From an uncultured Bizionia sp. (GTDB lineage Bacteria; Bacteroidota; Bacteroidia; Flavobacteriales; Flavobacteriaceae), in assembly GCA_947496215.1 (NCBI GenBank), contig CANMCF010000015.1:45434-109433 (forward strand): DNA of 64,000 nucleotides, written 5' to 3'. The notes beneath the pieces were generated by a model. The model saw nothing but the letters and a program-made list of their open reading frames with translations, did not search any database and was not told the origin of the DNA. Positions 1-8,802 of this stretch are shown piece after piece (the first letter of the stretch is position 1; each line of letters starts with the position of its first letter). Position numbers and translations under genes: made by a program.

Positions 1-876
1 TCTAAAGAACTTGCTGTAACAGTCTCGGAAGTGAAAGAAACCGTGGCTTTTTTGGCATCGGATGAATTGCTAGGTAGAAACACTGGATCCCAAGGCATAG
101 ACGAATCTGCTACATACATAGAAGAGCAAATGAAATCGTTTGGATTGAAACCTTACTTTGAAACATATCGAGACTCATTCAAGGCAAAGGAAATGGATGC
201 ATTCAACGTCGTGGGCTATTTGGAAGGCAACGATGAGAAATTAAAGGGAGAAGTAGTGATCATAGGTGCTCATTATGATCATATTGGATACGGTAAGACT
301 GTGGAAAACGATTCGATAGCTAACGGGGCCAATGACAATGCAGCAGGCTCAAGTGCGGTTTTGGCAATGGCTAGGCATTTTTCAGCAAAGAAAAACAACA
401 AGCGTAGCTTGATGTTTGTACTGTTTTCAGCGGAGGAAATGGGGCTGTTGGGATCCAAGCATTTGGCAAAGCGATTGAAATCGGAAGATATGGATCTGTA
501 TACGGTATTCAACATTGAAATGTTGGGAACACCAATGAAGGATAAGGAGTTCGATGCTTATATTACTGGACACAAGTTTTCGAATATGTCGGAGAAGATT
601 AATGAATACACAAACGATTCAAAATTCATTGGGTTTTATGAAATGGCAGAAACGTATAATCTGTTTAAGAGATCGGACAATTATCCTTTCTATGAGGAAT
701 TCAATGTGCCAGCGCAAACCATTTCTACATCAGACGATTATGTGTATTATCATCATGTTGATGATGAGGTGGACAAATTGGATTATGACCATATGGCGAG
801 AATAATCAATAAGATCATTCCTGCAATTGAAAAAATGAGTAATACACCAACTCGTGAAATTAAAATGTATGACTAA
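1..876 (+). CDS. M28 family zinc peptidase, 5' end outside window
   Basis: The frame is open from base 1, so the gene is cut by the left edge; 291 codons are visible and the missing part is probably a signal peptide plus a few dozen residues. M28 aminopeptidase features seen are GAHYDHIG (first zinc ligand), ANGANDNAAGSS (bridging Asp), FSAEEMGLLGS (catalytic and ligand Glu pair), NIEMLG, and a late His in YYHHVDDEVD. Members of this family are usually exported and remove N-terminal residues from peptides. The stop overlaps the ATG of the following short-chain dehydrogenase (ATGACTAA), so the two are probably co-transcribed. The family call is firm; the substrate is unknown. Confidence 0.9.
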   Translation, partial: SKELAVTVSEVKETVAFLASDELLGRNTGSQGIDESATYIEEQMKSFGLKPYFETYRDSFKAKEMDAFNVVGYLEGNDEKLKGEVVIIGAHYDHIGYGKTVENDSIANGANDNAAGSSAVLAMARHFSAKKNNKRSLMFVLFSAEEMGLLGSKHLAKRLKSEDMDLYTVFNIEMLGTPMKDKEFDAYITGHKFSNMSEKINEYTNDSKFIGFYEMAETYNLFKRSDNYPFYEEFNVPAQTISTSDDYVYYHHVDDEVDKLDYDHMARIINKIIPAIEKMSNTPTREIKMYD

Positions 877-1552
877 AAATATTATAATAACAGGTACTAG
901 TAGAGGGATTGGTTTTGAATTGGTACATTTATTTGCCAATATGGGGCATAACGTATTGGCCTTGTCAAGGAATGCCCAACCAGTAAATAACTTGAATTTT
1001 GACAATATAACCTCCCTTGCATTTGATTTATGCAATGAAGAGGGCTATAAAAAAGTAGAGACGTTTGTAAAGGAAGAGTGGGAACAAGTAGATATATTGG
1101 TCAATAATGCAGGAACCCTGTTAAACAAACCTTTTTCAGATACGACAATGCAAGATTTTGAAAATGTTTATAGAACGAATGTTTTTGGAGTAGCAGAAAT
1201 GACAAGAATATTGTTGCCATTTATGAAGGACGGAAGCCATGTCGTAACGGTCAGTTCAATGGGAGGAGTTCAAGGGAGTATGAAATTCCCAGGATTATCT
1301 TCCTATAGTTCAAGCAAAGGAGCCGTAATTACCTTGACAGAGTTATTGGCAGAAGAATATAAGGAATCAGGAATAGCGTTTAACGTATTGGCATTGGGTG
1401 CTGTGCAAACTGAAATGTTGGGAGAAGCATTTCCTGGATATGAAGCACCAACTACAGCATTGGAGATGGCACGTTATATTGCCGATTTTTCCTTGAGTGG
1501 GAATAAGTATTATAACGGAAAGCTATTGCAAGTTTCCAGTTCCACTCCATAA
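869..1552 (+). CDS. SDR family NAD(P)-dependent oxidoreductase
   Basis: A 227-residue classical short-chain dehydrogenase/reductase. The start is placed at ATG 869, because the glycine motif TGTSRGIG then lies at residues 8-15 as usual; an upstream GTG at 854 would add only five residues inside the previous gene. Other family marks are NNAG near residue 79, the catalytic Ser in VTVSS, and the YxxxK pair Tyr146/Lys150. The C-terminal part is short, as in carbonyl-reductase-like SDRs. It overlaps the M28 gene by 8 bases and is followed after 3 bases by a HAD hydrolase, so the three look like one transcript. The substrate cannot be read from the sequence. Confidence 0.93.
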   Translation: MTKNIIITGTSRGIGFELVHLFANMGHNVLALSRNAQPVNNLNFDNITSLAFDLCNEEGYKKVETFVKEEWEQVDILVNNAGTLLNKPFSDTTMQDFENVYRTNVFGVAEMTRILLPFMKDGSHVVTVSSMGGVQGSMKFPGLSSYSSSKGAVITLTELLAEEYKESGIAFNVLALGAVQTEMLGEAFPGYEAPTTALEMARYIADFSLSGNKYYNGKLLQVSSSTP

Positions 1553-1555
1553 AAC

Positions 1556-2197
1556 ATGCGTAAATACAAGTGTGTTATTTTTGATTGTGATGGTGTTTTG
1601 GTAGATAGCGAAACATTGGGGAATACTGTTTTGGTAGATATGGCAAATCAACTAGGAGCAAACATAGACCTGGAGTATGCTCTAAGGAATTTTAAGGGAG
1701 GAACCATAAGAGGTTGCATAGATCAAATTGCTGCTTTGGCCAAAGTGATGGTCCCAGACAATTTTGAACAAGAGTTTAGGCGAAGGAGCTTTGAGGTTTT
1801 CGAAAAGGAGGTTAGACCTATCGAAGGCATAGCCGAAGTACTCGATAATTTAAAAATACCATATTGTGTCGCATCAAGTGGTCCAGAAGAAAAAATAAGA
1901 TTCAATTTGTCGCATACGAGGTTGCTAGACAAATTTGAAGGGAAAATATTTAGTTGCTATACGATAGAGAAATGGAAACCAGATCCTTCTGTTTTTATTT
2001 GGGCAGCAGAGACGATGGGTTTCCTCCCAAGTGAATGCGTTGTGATTGAGGATAGTTTAACAGGAGTCAGGGCGGCTAGAAAAGGAGGGTTCGATGTGTT
2101 TGGTTTTACAGCACATGACTATGGGAATGAATTGAAAAAAGAAGCGACTTTGGTTTTCAATAAGATGAGCATGTTATATGACATGATAGAGAATTAA
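1556..2197 (+). CDS. HAD family hydrolase, beta-phosphoglucomutase-like
   Basis: A 213-residue haloacid-dehalogenase-superfamily phosphatase. Motif I is FDCDGVLVDSE with the nucleophile and acid Asp10/Asp12; motif II is the Ser in VASSGPEE; motif III is the Lys in EKWKPDPSVF; motif IV is the acidic pair in VIEDSLTG. The helical cap inserted after motif I and the GVRAARKGG ending resemble the beta-phosphoglucomutase and sugar-phosphatase subgroup (E. coli YieH type). It acts on a small phosphorylated metabolite in the cytoplasm, identity unknown. Starting 3 bases after the SDR stop suggests translational coupling. Confidence 0.92.
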   Translation: MRKYKCVIFDCDGVLVDSETLGNTVLVDMANQLGANIDLEYALRNFKGGTIRGCIDQIAALAKVMVPDNFEQEFRRRSFEVFEKEVRPIEGIAEVLDNLKIPYCVASSGPEEKIRFNLSHTRLLDKFEGKIFSCYTIEKWKPDPSVFIWAAETMGFLPSECVVIEDSLTGVRAARKGGFDVFGFTAHDYGNELKKEATLVFNKMSMLYDMIEN

Positions 2198-2232
2198 AGT
2201 ATTTTTACATTAATATATTTATACCGTAGACT

Positions 2233-2787
2233 ATGTCATTAACTCCATCCAACCCTTTTCCAGTAGGTACCATAGCTCCATGTTTTAATTTGATTGATGT
2301 CGTTTCCAACAAAAAGATGTCACTTCAAGAATTAAAGGGAGAAAAAGGAACTGTAATCATGTTTATATGTAACCATTGTCCTTTTGTGGTACACGTAAAT
2401 TCCGAGTTGGTAAAGTTGGCGAACCAGTATATTGAAAAAGGAATAGGCTTTATTGCAATTAGTAGCAATGATGTAAAAAAGTATCCACAAGACAGTCCTG
2501 AATTAATGCAACAATTGGCCAAACGTCTACAATATCCATTTCCATATCTATATGACGAGACTCAAGAAGTTGCAAGATCCTACGATGCTGCATGTACTCC
2601 AGATTTTTATGTGTTCGATGAAGGTTTAAAAACAACATATCATGGTCAATTGGATAATTCAAGACCAGGTAATGGCATATCATTGACAGGCCAGGATATT
2701 CGAGAAGCATTGGATGCCGTTTTGGATGAGAAGGCTCCTTTGAAGACTCAAAAACCCAGTATGGGCTGTAATATCAAGTGGAAATGA
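2233..2787 (+). CDS. thioredoxin-like redoxin (AhpC/TSA type)
   Basis: A 184-residue thioredoxin-fold protein. Residues 9-25 resemble the peroxiredoxin/redoxin entry strand (VGTIAPCFNLIDV), and the redox motif is CNHCPF with Cys46 and Cys49. A conserved Pro loop appears as ACTPDFYVFD. There is no export signal, so it should be cytoplasmic. It belongs to the small family of single-domain redoxins with C-x-x-C-P common in Bacteroidota and cyanobacteria, whose physiological partner is not established. It lies 35 bases after the HAD gene on the same strand and may be the last gene of that cluster. Confidence 0.88.
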   Translation: MSLTPSNPFPVGTIAPCFNLIDVVSNKKMSLQELKGEKGTVIMFICNHCPFVVHVNSELVKLANQYIEKGIGFIAISSNDVKKYPQDSPELMQQLAKRLQYPFPYLYDETQEVARSYDAACTPDFYVFDEGLKTTYHGQLDNSRPGNGISLTGQDIREALDAVLDEKAPLKTQKPSMGCNIKWK

Positions 2788-2808
2788 CGAATTGGGATTT
2801 TATGCTTT

Positions 2809-3330
2809 TTAGTGTTTGAATTCGGATTTGGAGAATCGAATCTTGCTGGTGATCATATTTTTATCTTCTAAGGTTATTGTTTTGGAAATGATCTTGACGT
2901 AAATGGAATCTGCAGTGATTGTACCGTTTGAAACTATATTAAAATAGAGTTTCATTTCTTGTACGGAATCAGAAACTCGTGTCAATGGACCATCTTGATG
3001 TATGTTTTGAATGGAAACCTTATCTCGGTAATTGTTTACAACAATGGAGTCGGCTGTTAATTCTTTCAATTGTGCATTGATGTCCTCTTTGAATTCAGGA
3101 TGCCTTTTTTGCAACAGTGACAAATCATATAGATCCAGTAGTTTTTGAGAGGCTATATTTTCATATAGAAACTCTTTAGTTCCATTATCTGCCTTTAAAT
3201 ATGTTTTGTCATCTGCAATTTCGTAATTGACTTCCGCTGCTTCAACAGTAATAGCCTCCATGTTTTTGGATTTGTCTTTTGCGCATGAAACAATTGCCAA
3301 GCTTATGAGTATGTAGCATATTTTTTTCAT
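2809..3330 (-). CDS. hypothetical lipoprotein
   Basis: A 173-residue protein with a lipoprotein signal: charged MKK, a hydrophobic stretch, and the lipobox IVSC with Cys16, followed by a polar AKDKSK segment. The rest is soluble and mixed alpha/beta with no family I recognise. Its ATG overlaps the stop of the upstream minus-strand gene (ATGA, 3327-3330), so translation of the two is probably coupled and the products may work together at the inner face of the outer membrane. No function is assigned. Confidence 0.75.
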   Translation of the reverse strand: MKKICYILISLAIVSCAKDKSKNMEAITVEAAEVNYEIADDKTYLKADNGTKEFLYENIASQKLLDLYDLSLLQKRHPEFKEDINAQLKELTADSIVVNNYRDKVSIQNIHQDGPLTRVSDSVQEMKLYFNIVSNGTITADSIYVKIISKTITLEDKNMITSKIRFSKSEFKH

Positions 3331-4220
3331 TTCATCATAAATTTTAGAGTTATGATTTTTTCGTTTTCCAGTGTCTTGTCTAGTATTTCAATGCGTTTTA
3401 AAGCTTTTGTAGGAATGGTAAGCGTTCTGATGAATTCCCTTTTCGAGTAGATTTCTACTCCTATGTTATTTTCAAACAATCTATAAATTGTTGCATCGTC
3501 AGCAAAGAGGTCGCTTAATTGTTGCTTGTGTTTTTTCCATTCTTTAATGTTGCCATTGGTATAATAATGTAACATCAATGCATAGTCGTCTGGTTTTAAT
3601 TTGACGATTTGATTGCCATTGGAATTTATATGTCTTACAATGGTGTCTGTTTTATGATATGGGGATTGCACGACAAACTTGATGATGTCTTTAGTTGTCT
3701 CATAGGAAAAGCACCCAGAGTCATTTGTTTTCAAATGTATGGGAGATTCATTGTCGTGTACTATTTTAATGTCTATTGTGGTTTTGGTAATGGCTTCGTT
3801 TTTGATATCGTCGATAAAACAAAACTCGAAGGTGTTTTTTGCAATGAGCCTATTGAATGCAAATAAGACAATGGGAAGCAGCAGCAATAACCAATACAGT
3901 TTCTTGGAATGTTTCTTGGGTCGCGACTCTTCTTTGCTATGAACCATCTTAAAAGCATTCCAACTGTCATGACCAACATAATTGCTCAATAGGTTGAGGA
4001 TGTCTATTCGCGGTAACTTTTCAGGAGTATTTTTTATATAGGTATAAAACCATTTTTCACTGACTTTGGCTTTCAGTTTTTCAAATAAATCCTCTTGGAA
4101 GGCAACAATGGTTTCACCCTTCCAATCTTCGATGACTTCTGTAGTAGGGTAACTCACGGAAAACGTACTGAAAATACTTTGTTTTAAAAGCTCGAAAAGA
4201 TATTTTTCCTTAGAAGTCAA
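3327..4220 (-). CDS. hypothetical single-pass membrane protein
   Basis: A 297-residue protein starting at TTG 4220; an in-frame TAA lies two codons further upstream and the next in-frame Met is residue 92, so TTG is the only sensible start. Residues 1-95 form a soluble N-terminal region with the pattern ILNLLSNYVGHDSWNAF, which I have seen described only in uncharacterised Bacteroidota proteins. A basic stretch and one membrane helix (about 107-124) follow, then about 170 periplasmic residues that look beta-rich. The layout of cytoplasmic head, helix and periplasmic domain would fit a signalling or envelope-sensing role, but that is inference. Confidence 0.7.
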   Translation of the reverse strand: MTSKEKYLFELLKQSIFSTFSVSYPTTEVIEDWKGETIVAFQEDLFEKLKAKVSEKWFYTYIKNTPEKLPRIDILNLLSNYVGHDSWNAFKMVHSKEESRPKKHSKKLYWLLLLLPIVLFAFNRLIAKNTFEFCFIDDIKNEAITKTTIDIKIVHDNESPIHLKTNDSGCFSYETTKDIIKFVVQSPYHKTDTIVRHINSNGNQIVKLKPDDYALMLHYYTNGNIKEWKKHKQQLSDLFADDATIYRLFENNIGVEIYSKREFIRTLTIPTKALKRIEILDKTLENEKIITLKFMMK

Positions 4221-4354
4221 TTGGGTTTAAGTGTTTTAAAATATGTGATCTATGAAATTGTAAAATGATTTACAAAAGCTTTTCAAGCGTTTTTCAATAG
4301 TAAAAAAAGAAATCCGAATAGGTTTGCTCAAGTAATTCTTAAAAATATAAAAAT

Positions 4355-5221
4355 ATGAAAGTAAAAGCATTAAAAAACGGATTTAAAATTTTTGTTGCAA
4401 GTATGGTATTGACAACGTTATTGTCATGTAACAATAATAGTTACAAGGAAGCTGTAAATGTTGAGTCTGTAGATATAAATGAAGAGTTCGAAGTTATGGC
4501 AGACGATAAGTTCATGAAGTTGGATTTGATTCCAGAAATATCCAATAGAACTCAAATGCCTAAAGATTTGAAGATAATAAAATCTGCATCTGCACGATAT
4601 AAGGTGAAAAATGTAAAGGAAGCTACAAATGCCATCAAGAGAATGGTCAATGGTTATGAAGCCTACATATCCGATTTGAGATTTCAAAACAACTTGCATA
4701 TAAAGGAAAATCGGTTTACCATTAAAGTTCCGAACAAGTTTTTCGATAAGGTGATGGATTCCATAAATACCGTAGCAGAGTTTGTGGAATACGAAAACAT
4801 AACGACGAAAGACGTTACGGAAGAGTATGTGGATTTACAAGCACGTTTAAAGACAAAGCTGGAAGTAAAGGAACGTTATGAGTCTATTTTGAGAAAGAAT
4901 GCTAAAACGGTGGAAGACATTTTGGTGACAGAAGATAAGTTAAGAATAATTCAGGAGGAAATAGAATCTGCACAAGGGAGGCTGAAGTATTTGACAAACA
5001 AGGTGTCTTTTAGTACCATTCAAATCGATTTGTATGAATCTGTAGATTATAAAAAAGAACCAGTTGCCTACAACAAGACTTTTTGGACCAAGATGAAATC
5101 CAGTCTTGCCAACGGATTATACGCAATAGAGGTCGTGTTTTTGGGAGTTATGAATATTTGGCCAATTTTACTTGTTGGGACAGTATTGTTTCTATTTGTG
5201 AAAAACCGATTGAGAAAGTAG
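4355..5221 (+). CDS. DUF4349 domain lipoprotein
   Basis: A 288-residue protein with lipobox LLSC (Cys25). The middle region, about residues 75-245, matches the DUF4349 pattern: an SARYKVKNV strand, a YISDL segment, FTIKVPNKFFD, then a VTEEYVDLQARLKTK coiled-coil and a TIQIDLYE strand. The C-terminus has a membrane helix (about 256-283) ending in basic residues. DUF4349 proteins are envelope proteins of unknown function with a coiled-coil next to the membrane. A perfect inverted repeat starts 22 bases after the stop and may end the transcript. Confidence 0.85.
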   Translation: MKVKALKNGFKIFVASMVLTTLLSCNNNSYKEAVNVESVDINEEFEVMADDKFMKLDLIPEISNRTQMPKDLKIIKSASARYKVKNVKEATNAIKRMVNGYEAYISDLRFQNNLHIKENRFTIKVPNKFFDKVMDSINTVAEFVEYENITTKDVTEEYVDLQARLKTKLEVKERYESILRKNAKTVEDILVTEDKLRIIQEEIESAQGRLKYLTNKVSFSTIQIDLYESVDYKKEPVAYNKTFWTKMKSSLANGLYAIEVVFLGVMNIWPILLVGTVLFLFVKNRLRK

Positions 5222-5243
5222 AAAATACTCGTAATATTGAAAG

Positions 5244-5280
5244 AAAAATAGAAAATATGAGATCCATATTTTCTATTTTT
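5244..5280 (+). terminator. perfect 16-bp inverted repeat, terminator overlapping a -7 box
   Basis: Arms at 5244-5259 and 5265-5280 are exact reverse complements around a 5-base loop (AGATC). The left arm starts 22 bases after the DUF4349 stop and the right arm ends in five Ts, so it can act as a weak AT-rich intrinsic terminator. The right arm also contains TATTTTTG (5274-5281), the Bacteroidota -7 consensus, 19 bases before the ctlX ATG. One element may therefore serve both the end of one transcript and the start of the next. Confidence 0.55.
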
Positions 5281-5300
5281 GCATTCTAAAATTAGTAATA

Positions 5301-6236
5301 ATGCAACAAACGACAAATACGATATTAATGATTCGTCCAATAGGCTTTAGGATGAATGAGCAAACTGCAGTAAATAACTATTATCAAAAAGTAATAGACA
5401 ATTTATTGCCGGAAACTGTAAATACAAAGGCACAACAAGAGTTTGATGCCTATGTGGAAAAGTTGAGGGCTGTGGGAATAAATGTTGTAGTTGTAGACGA
5501 TACCGAGGAGTTTGATACACCAGATTCCATCTTTCCTAACAATTGGATTTCTTTTCATGAAAATGGAAATGTAGGCTTGTATCCCATGTTTGCAGAAAAT
5601 CGCCGATTGGAACGACGTGAAGACGTTTTGTTAAAACTGGAAGAGGAAGGTTTTAAAATTGAAAGCATAGTAGACTATACCTCGGCAGAGGAAGAAGAAG
5701 TATTCTTGGAAGGAACAGGAAGTCTATTGTTGGATCGAAAGAACAGAAAGGCATATTGTGCCTTGTCTCCTCGCGCAGACGAAGATCTATTCATAGAGTT
5801 TTGTGAAGATTTCGAATATACACCAGTTGTCTTCACGGCAAACCAAACTGTAGAAGGGAAGCGAAAGGCCATTTACCATACCAACGTAATGATGTGTTTG
5901 GCAGAAACCTTTGCTGTGATATGCATAGATTGCATTGATGATAAGAAAGAACGCAAGAACGTTGTTAAAAATCTAACGGATGATGGCAAGGAAGTGATAA
6001 GAATTACAGAAGAGCAAGTAAACAACTTTGCAGGTAACATGCTTCAAGTAAAAGGGAAGGATGATGAGTTATATTTGATAATGAGTCAAGCTGCTTGCGA
6101 TTCGTTGTCTCAAGCTCAAATAAGCATCATAGAGAAGCACTGCAAGATACTTCCTAGTTCTTTGGATACCATTGAAGCATGTGGAGGAGGAAGTGCACGT
6201 TGTATGATGGCAGAAGTGTTTTTGCCGAAAGCATGA
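5301..6236 (+). CDS. ctlX: citrulline-type hydrolase of the arginine deiminase superfamily (CtlX-like)
   Basis: A 311-residue member of the guanidino-modifying (arginine deiminase/DDAH) superfamily. Active-site landmarks in order are PDSIFPNNW with Asp75, LEGTGSLLLD with Glu137, YHTNVMM with His193, and the GGGSARCM segment with Cys301 as likely nucleophile. Length and spacing match proteins annotated as citrulline utilisation hydrolase CtlX, which hydrolyse the ureido or guanidino group of citrulline or arginine derivatives. There is no signal peptide, so it is cytoplasmic. No other arginine-degradation gene is adjacent; the nearby argS is most likely coincidence. The superfamily is certain; citrulline as substrate is by analogy. 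Confidence 0.88.
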   Translation: MQQTTNTILMIRPIGFRMNEQTAVNNYYQKVIDNLLPETVNTKAQQEFDAYVEKLRAVGINVVVVDDTEEFDTPDSIFPNNWISFHENGNVGLYPMFAENRRLERREDVLLKLEEEGFKIESIVDYTSAEEEEVFLEGTGSLLLDRKNRKAYCALSPRADEDLFIEFCEDFEYTPVVFTANQTVEGKRKAIYHTNVMMCLAETFAVICIDCIDDKKERKNVVKNLTDDGKEVIRITEEQVNNFAGNMLQVKGKDDELYLIMSQAACDSLSQAQISIIEKHCKILPSSLDTIEACGGGSARCMMAEVFLPKA

Positions 6237-6249
6237 CATATATAGGATT

Positions 6250-8328
6250 CTAATTTAGAATAGGATATCCTACTTTGTTCTTGGGCAGCTCTATGTAAAA
6301 AGTGCTGCCTTTGTCAATTTCGCTATCTACCCATATACGGCCTTTGTTGAGTTCCACGAGTTCTTTGCAAATGGTTAAACCCAAGCCGGTTCCTTTCTCA
6401 TTGTTGGTGCCTACGGTACTAAATGTGTTGTTGTTAAATAATTTTCTTTGGTTTTCTTTGGAGATGCCAATGCCGGAGTCTGAAACGCTAATTATGGTTT
6501 TGCCATCATCATTTATACTATTGGAAACGGTAATCGAGTCTTCGGTTCTACAAAATTTAACGGCATTAGCCAACAAGTTCTGAATTATGATTTCTACCAT
6601 ACTTCTATCGGCATATACAAAGTCCCGCGTCGTATTGTCTACAAGCGATACCTTTTTTGCTTGTATTTTTTGTTCAACCAGCTTCAACTTCTCTTGAAAT
6701 ACTTCTTGAATGTCAAACAAAGAAGGTTTGGGTTCCAAGGATTGCATTTGCGATTTGGACCAATTCAATAAATTGAATAGAAGCAAAGAGGCATTGTTGG
6801 CATTCTCGCTTAGTTCTGGGAGCAAGCTCTGAAACTCGGCTTGGGATAAAGACCCCTCCTTCAATAAGTCTATGAATCCTTTTGTAGAGGTCAATGAATC
6901 TTTTAAGTCATGGGAAACGATGGAAAACAATTTGTCCTTTACATTGTTTATGTTTTCAAGATGCTTGCTCTGTTCCAAAATAGCTTCGTTTTGCAATTTT
7001 ATTTGTTGATTCTTTGCTTCTAATTCTTGAGTGTATTTTAATTGGTTGTTACGTTTCAAGTAAATGGGGACAAAGAATAAAAGAGCTACGGCAAAGGCTG
7101 CCAAAAGTGTGTAAAATACCAGTTTCAACCGACTTAACTTCTCCTTGTTTGCTAAAGCTATGGCAGATTTTTGAGTAGAACTGTCGTAGATGGCTGAATG
7201 ATCAGTAACGTTGTCCGTAGGTGTGTCAAAAGCTTTTATAGGTGTCATCACTTCTTTTAACTTGGAAGCTTCGATCTTGGCCTTTAGCTTATGATATTCC
7301 CTTTGCATGGCATAGGCACGTTTAAAATCTCCTGTTATGGAATCTAAGGTCTTTGTCAGTAGGTATGTTTTTAGTTCTTCTTCTTTGTTGTTTATTATCC
7401 GTGCTATGTTACCGGCTTCCGATAGTTGATCGTTTGCAAGTTCATATTTAGAGTTTTGTATGTTTAGAGAAGCTAAGTTGTTTAAGGAAAGGACAATGCC
7501 TTCATCGATTTTCAGTTCCCTATTTAGTGTAATGGCTTCAGTTAAATAATCTTCGGCAATGGAGTATTCTCCTGTTTCCAAATGTATTCCCCCAAGTTTG
7601 GGTAATATTTCTGCTCGTAATGCCTCATCTTCACCTTTTGGGGAGTCTAGTATGTGTTTGTAATGCTTTATGGCTTTGTAGTATTCTTTTTTTCTGAGGT
7701 ATAGTTTAGCCAAGTGCTTATTGGATGTTATTGTACCTTCAATGTCATTCAAATTGGTTTCAATGTCCAAACTCTTCAAGTAGAAATGAATGGATTTATC
7801 CAATACATCTATCGTTTGGTAGGCCTTTGCAATGTTTTTATAGGCTTTTGCAAGTTCTCCACTAGGTTGTTGTTTTTCTAATTCCCTTACACCAGAGAGC
7901 GCATCCTTTATTCCGCTTTTGTAATTGCCATGTTTTATTTTTATGATGCCCAACCTACTATCTATCTTGGCTATGGACAAAGTGTCTTTCAAAGAGATAA
8001 ACAATGCTTTGGATTTGCTATATTCATTTATGGCATTGTTATAATTTTCCTTTTCGTTATAGATCAATCCTTTGAAATATAAAGTTTCTGCCAAACCACG
8101 ATCGTACCCCAATTCAGAAGATAGTTTTTCACTCTGCTCTATATATTTGAGAGCTTTGTTGAAGTCCTTGGCATCATAAAGCAACTGTATGATTTTTAGG
8201 CAAGTATTAACTTTGGTGGTGTCCGTTTTTTCAAAAGCCAACTCAATGTTAAGATGCTCTAATTCTTCAGTCTGGGAAAAACCAACAGATGTAAATAATA
8301 AGCAAAAAAGAATGAGTACTTTTTTCAT
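6250..8328 (-). CDS. TPR-containing sensor histidine kinase
   Basis: A 692-residue membrane kinase. A signal peptide (residues 1-18) is followed by about nine tetratricopeptide units (about 40-350, periplasmic), one membrane helix (403-424), a coiled-coil linker (430-462), the dimerisation box FSIVSHDLKDSLTS with His473, and an HATPase domain. The N box is LLANAVKF, the G1 box VSDSGIGI and the G2 box GTGLGLTI. There is no receiver domain, unlike the four kinases at 34-44 kb, so it should pass phosphate to a separate response regulator not present here. It converges on ctlX with a 13-base gap. Confidence 0.93.
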   Translation of the reverse strand: MKKVLILFCLLFTSVGFSQTEELEHLNIELAFEKTDTTKVNTCLKIIQLLYDAKDFNKALKYIEQSEKLSSELGYDRGLAETLYFKGLIYNEKENYNNAINEYSKSKALFISLKDTLSIAKIDSRLGIIKIKHGNYKSGIKDALSGVRELEKQQPSGELAKAYKNIAKAYQTIDVLDKSIHFYLKSLDIETNLNDIEGTITSNKHLAKLYLRKKEYYKAIKHYKHILDSPKGEDEALRAEILPKLGGIHLETGEYSIAEDYLTEAITLNRELKIDEGIVLSLNNLASLNIQNSKYELANDQLSEAGNIARIINNKEEELKTYLLTKTLDSITGDFKRAYAMQREYHKLKAKIEASKLKEVMTPIKAFDTPTDNVTDHSAIYDSSTQKSAIALANKEKLSRLKLVFYTLLAAFAVALLFFVPIYLKRNNQLKYTQELEAKNQQIKLQNEAILEQSKHLENINNVKDKLFSIVSHDLKDSLTSTKGFIDLLKEGSLSQAEFQSLLPELSENANNASLLLFNLLNWSKSQMQSLEPKPSLFDIQEVFQEKLKLVEQKIQAKKVSLVDNTTRDFVYADRSMVEIIIQNLLANAVKFCRTEDSITVSNSINDDGKTIISVSDSGIGISKENQRKLFNNNTFSTVGTNNEKGTGLGLTICKELVELNKGRIWVDSEIDKGSTFYIELPKNKVGYPILN

Positions 8329-8802
8329 ACCACACTTTAAAAGTATAAAATAAGAGTTAGTAAAATTACTTGGATAAATTATATAATCGATCAGAAATCG
8401 AGAGAAATAACATAAGCGAGCGTTACAATTTTTATAGGTTAATAGCTTTGCAAAAATTCAAAAAAACAAGCAAAAAAGCTAATTTTTGGGTTTTAATGAC
8501 AAAATATTAGTTTAAGTGAATTTTGGTTAAAATCCTAGTACAATATATCGATTAAATATAAGGGGGTTGAGAAAATATTCGGTTTTTCGATGAAAAGCAT
8601 TTGAAGTGTTTTTGGAGGTTAACGGGTTTCTATGCAAATAGTTAATGTAAATCAAGAGGCGCTTTGTGAAAAGAGCAAAAATGAATCTATGTTGTTCGTC
8701 TATTGATGGATCAGATATTTTTACCTTAATTATTTCAATGAGAAACCTAGGATTTTCAAACAATAAAAATACTATCTTTGTCGGTCTAAAAAATAAATAT
8801 AA
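8329..8802. other. 474-base divergent intergenic region
   Basis: AT-rich DNA between the divergent TPR kinase (minus) and argS (plus). I found no frame with protein-like character on either strand: the longest plus-strand frame starting with ATG is 24 codons, and a 95-codon minus frame that runs into the argS start has no recognisable features. It must hold the promoters of both genes; the only box I can point to is the argS -7 element at 8773-8780. Confidence 0.6.
8773..8780 (+). promoter_or_regulatory. -7 promoter element of argS
   Basis: TATCTTTG fits the Bacteroidota -7 consensus TAnnTTTG and lies 22 bases before the argS ATG. No TTTG appears at the ideal 19-base spacing upstream; the corresponding bases are GGAT. 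Confidence 0.5.
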
